Shown here: positions 8,924-11,215 of the stretch, one piece after another
How positions within the stretch are numbered: the stretch's first letter is position 1
How the letters are laid out: every line of letters starts with the position of its first letter
From: Clarireedia homoeocarpa
Lineage: Eukaryota; Ascomycota; Leotiomycetes; Helotiales; Rutstroemiaceae
NCBI GenBank assembly: GCA_001465935.1
Contig: LNKV01000115.1
Coordinates: 16,355 to 27,569, forward strand
Direction of reading: 5' to 3'
Length of the DNA stretch: 11,215 nt
The notes under the pieces: model-generated
Database searches by the model: none
Told to the model about the DNA's origin: nothing
What the model saw: the letters and a program-made list of their open reading frames with translations, nothing else
Position numbers and translations under genes: made by a program

Positions 8924-9226
8924 TATAATAATATACTATAAATAAAGATTATACTATTTTTAGAATTAACAACTAGAAAGCTAAAAAAGTTAAAGAACTT
9001 TAAAAGCTTATATATATATAATAGTTATATAAGTTATATACTTAAGATATATATATACTAGACTTACTAAAGTCTATCTTACTAATCAAGTAAGTATAAT
9101 ATATTATAATTACTAGTTCTTATTAAACTTATATAATAAAACTAGTTAGTTTATTAATCTTAGTTAATAAGCTTAAGATTATTATAATCGTTAATCCTAA
9201 GAGCTTAATATATCCGGATCGTTATA
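8924..9226 (-). repeat. 5' LTR of element 2 (right LTR)
   Basis: This is the second 303-bp LTR copy. On the + strand it starts TATAAT (ancestral TGTAAC, with TG to TA and CA to TA) and ends GTTATA (ancestral GTTACA). It contains a CCGGATCG block (9213-9220) and TAATCG that have become TTAGATTA and TAATTA in the other copy, so in that part it is the less mutated LTR. TATA-rich runs near 9008-9020 and 9047-9058 may be remains of the promoter. In an active copy this LTR would drive transcription leftwards on the - strand. Confidence 0.95.
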
Positions 9227-9231
9227 ATTCT
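9227..9231. repeat. Target-site duplication of element 2, right copy (ATTCT)
   Basis: Identical to 2363-2367 and directly adjacent to the outer end of the right LTR. The pair proves that element 2 arrived by integrase-mediated insertion and that both junctions are still in place. Confidence 0.9.
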
Positions 9232-9426
9232 AACTAAATTATTATAATATTATATAAAGATATAATCTTTTTGGAAGTAAGTTAGATATTAGATATATAT
9301 TAGTATATATATAATATAATATATAATTATTTCTTATATATAAACTTTCGAACTTTTATAATCTTTTTAACTTTATAATTATTAATTCTAAGATTATTTA
9401 ATATCTTAATTAGTAATCTTATTATA
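9232..9426 (+). repeat. Remainder of element 1's 3' LTR
   Basis: This segment continues element 1 after removal of element 2 and one copy of ATTCT. It is richer in G and C than the DNA to its right, with CTTTTTGGAAG (9268-9278) and TTTCGAAC (9346-9353). The right end is placed at ATTATA (9421-9426), which would have been ATTACA and would pair with TGTAAT at 2356. The base composition drops within a few bases of that point. It has no similarity to the LTR of element 2 beyond the terminal bases. Without the other LTR of element 1 in the window, the end is provisional. Confidence 0.5.
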
Positions 9427-11215
9427 TTTATCTTTTAAAATTAAAATATTATTTATTTATATTATTATTATTATAAATACTTTAAAGTTTTTAAAAATTA
9501 AAAGATAAAAGTTATATAAAAAGAGTTTTATATTTAATTTATTTTTATAATAATTATAATATATAGTCTATTAATTAATTTTTAATTTTAATATTTTATA
9601 TAAAAATTTATAAATAATTATAATTATATTAAAAAAGTAATTTATTTAAATTTCTTTAAATAGTTATATTAAAATTAATTAGTTTAAAAATAATATTAAT
9701 TATATATATATTTAAATAATATTTTAATAAATTAATTTAATTCTTTTTATATAAAATAAAAAAAATAAATATTAAAATAATCTTTTAGTTTATATATTAT
9801 ATAATTAGTAATTATATTAAAATATTTTCTTTTTTAATATTATTATATTTTTAAATTATTAATTTTAACTTTTTATATAAAATTATTATTATTTTATTTT
9901 TAATTTTATTAATAAATTAGAAATTAAAGATTTATTTAAAATAAATTATTAAATTATATTAAATAAATTCAAAGACTTTTTATATAATTAAATTATTAAT
10001 TTTCTTTTATTATATTATTTAAAATAAAGGGTTTTCAATTATAATTATATTTTATATATAAAGTTTAATTAAAAGTTCTAAATTATTTTACTTTTTCTTA
10101 ATAATAAATATTTTTACTTTTTTAAATAAAATAATAACTTAAGAGATTAATTATTTTATTAAATATATTTATTTTATATATACTTTTATTTTTTTTTAAG
10201 TTCGATTTTTTTAATTTTTTATATAAATCTTTATTTTTTAAATTTTTTTCAAAAAGAATAGTTTTATAATTATTATATAAAAGTTTATTAAATTTAAAAA
10301 AAGTTTAATAATATAAGTTTCTTTATTAATTATTAAAAACTTGAAAAAACTAATTTAATTTTTCTTTTCTTATTAAACTTTTATATCTAATTATAAAAAA
10401 AGATTAAATATTTTTATTATTTAAAAACTATTCTTTATATTTAAAATTTCTTTAATTTAATATTAAATATTAATTTTTTTAATTTTTATTATTATAATCT
10501 AAACTGTTTAAACTTATGTAATTATTAATTAAAATAAAGTTAATATTTAATTAATTCTCGAGTATATTTTAAAAATAAGAAAAGTTAATATAAAGTTATT
10601 TAATTTAATTATATTATTAATTATCTTTATAATTATTTATAAAATAATTTCTTTTAAAATAATTTCTTTTTTATTTTATTCTTAATAATTTTATATAAAT
10701 ATTTAAAAGGTTAATAGTATTTTTTTATTTTATTAATATTATTATATATTTTTATTAGTATTTCCTTTATTTTATTTATTATTATATATATATTTTATTT
10801 AAATTTTTAAAATATAAAAGTTATATTTATATTATATATAATATAATCTAATATATTAAAGAAATATTCTATATTATATTAAATATAATAACTTTATTTA
10901 TAATATATAATATTAATAATAATTAAATAGTTAAATTCAATCTTCTTTTTAATTATAAATTAGAATTATTTAAATAACTTTATATTCAATTAATAATAAT
11001 TATAAAACTTATTTAAATATTCGATTATATTCTATTTTCTTTAATAATTATACTAACTTTTATATAAATAGATATCTAAATTAATAATATAATTATTTAA
11101 ATTTAATTTTAATAAAATAAATTTAAGTAATTATATTCGATTATTTTAATAATATTCACGAATATCTTTATTTATATATAATAAATATAATATTCTTTTT
11201 TTATATAAAGATATT
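9427..11215. other. Very AT-rich flank with no assignable gene
   Basis: This is about 1.8 kb with distinctly less G and C than either retrotransposon. Long stretches have no G or C other than isolated TC or AG, and there are only a handful of CG dinucleotides (for example near 10203, 10559, 11022, 11137 and 11159). I scanned for retrotransposon, DNA-transposon and host-gene patterns, for tRNA-like folds and for long repeats, and recognised none. It may be an older, RIP-saturated repeat or ancient flanking DNA. One short tandem duplication lies at 10641-10670. Confidence 0.6.
10641..10670. repeat. Two tandem copies of a 15-bp unit
   Basis: AAAATAATTTCTTTT occurs twice head-to-tail (10641-10655 and 10656-10670) without mismatch. 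In DNA this poor in G and C it may be a slippage duplication of no function. Confidence 0.75.

Larger units (their letters stand above)
2368..9226 (-). mobile_element. Element 2: complete but RIP-degraded Ty3/gypsy (chromovirus-type) retrotransposon
   Basis: This is a full-length 6859-bp LTR retrotransposon in reverse orientation. Reading 5' to 3' on the - strand it has a 5' LTR (9226-8924), an untranslated leader, gag, pol with protease, reverse transcriptase, RNase H, integrase and chromodomain, a polypurine tract and a 3' LTR (2670-2368). Both LTRs are exactly 303 bp and aligned without gaps. A perfect 5-bp target duplication flanks the element, so the ends are precise. Protease lying before reverse transcriptase and integrase after RNase H identifies Ty3/gypsy rather than Ty1/copia. 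The copy is dead: gag and pol are crossed by dozens of transition-derived stops. It inserted into the 3' LTR of element 1 in the opposite orientation. Confidence 0.93.

Noticed and set aside
2368..9226. A novel functional system encoded inside element 2
   Set aside because: All recognisable coding content belongs to gag and pol, and both are crossed by many stops, so no working product can be made from this copy.
10516..10560. Start of a small gene at the isolated ATG in the right flank
   Set aside because: The frame stops almost at once (ATG TAA), and there is no supporting codon pattern or homology.
9427..11215. Nuclear copy of mitochondrial DNA or an AT-rich mitochondrial contig
   Set aside because: The composition is suggestive, but I recognise no mitochondrial gene, tRNA or rRNA pattern, and the adjoining sequence is nuclear-type retrotransposon DNA with RIP.

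Overview
This window has no intact gene. It is a block of extremely AT-rich, mutated transposon DNA of the kind found in the AT-isochores of filamentous ascomycete fungi (Pezizomycotina) that have repeat-induced point mutation (RIP). CpA and TpG are almost absent, TpA is everywhere, and reading frames are full of TAA/TAG where CAA, CAG, CGA or TGG codons would be expected. The two long terminal repeats of one element differ only by transitions. The species cannot be named from the sequence.

Layout. Positions 1-2355 are the 3' part of a Ty3/gypsy retrotransposon on the + strand (element 1). It runs from the end of reverse transcriptase through RNase H, integrase and a chromodomain to a polypurine tract, and its 5' part lies off the left edge. 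Its 3' LTR begins at about 2356 and is interrupted after 12 bp by a second, complete Ty3/gypsy element on the - strand (element 2, 2368-9226, 6859 bp). Element 2 is flanked by a perfect 5-bp target-site duplication (ATTCT, 2363-2367 and 9227-9231). It has two 303-bp LTRs (2368-2670 and 8924-9226), a purine tract beside its 3' LTR, a gag relic (about 8635-6985) and a pol relic (about 7175-2690) with protease, reverse transcriptase, RNase H, integrase and chromodomain in one continuous frame. The rest of element 1's LTR follows at 9232 to about 9426. From about 9427 to the right edge the DNA is even poorer in G and C, and I can assign no gene or element to it.

How the parts relate. Both elements encode the same type of chromodomain-bearing Ty3/gypsy polyprotein with identical integrase spacing (60 codons from the first to the second catalytic position, then D35E). 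They also share a GCGAG motif ahead of the polypurine tract. They are therefore relatives with different LTRs, nested head-to-head. Insertion order is element 1 first, then element 2, and RIP has disabled both. No functional protein can be expected from the window, and I found no RNA gene, CRISPR array or host gene. The useful content is the element archaeology: exact nesting, a purely transitional mutation record, a gag/pol frame offset, and a compositional break at the right-hand junction.
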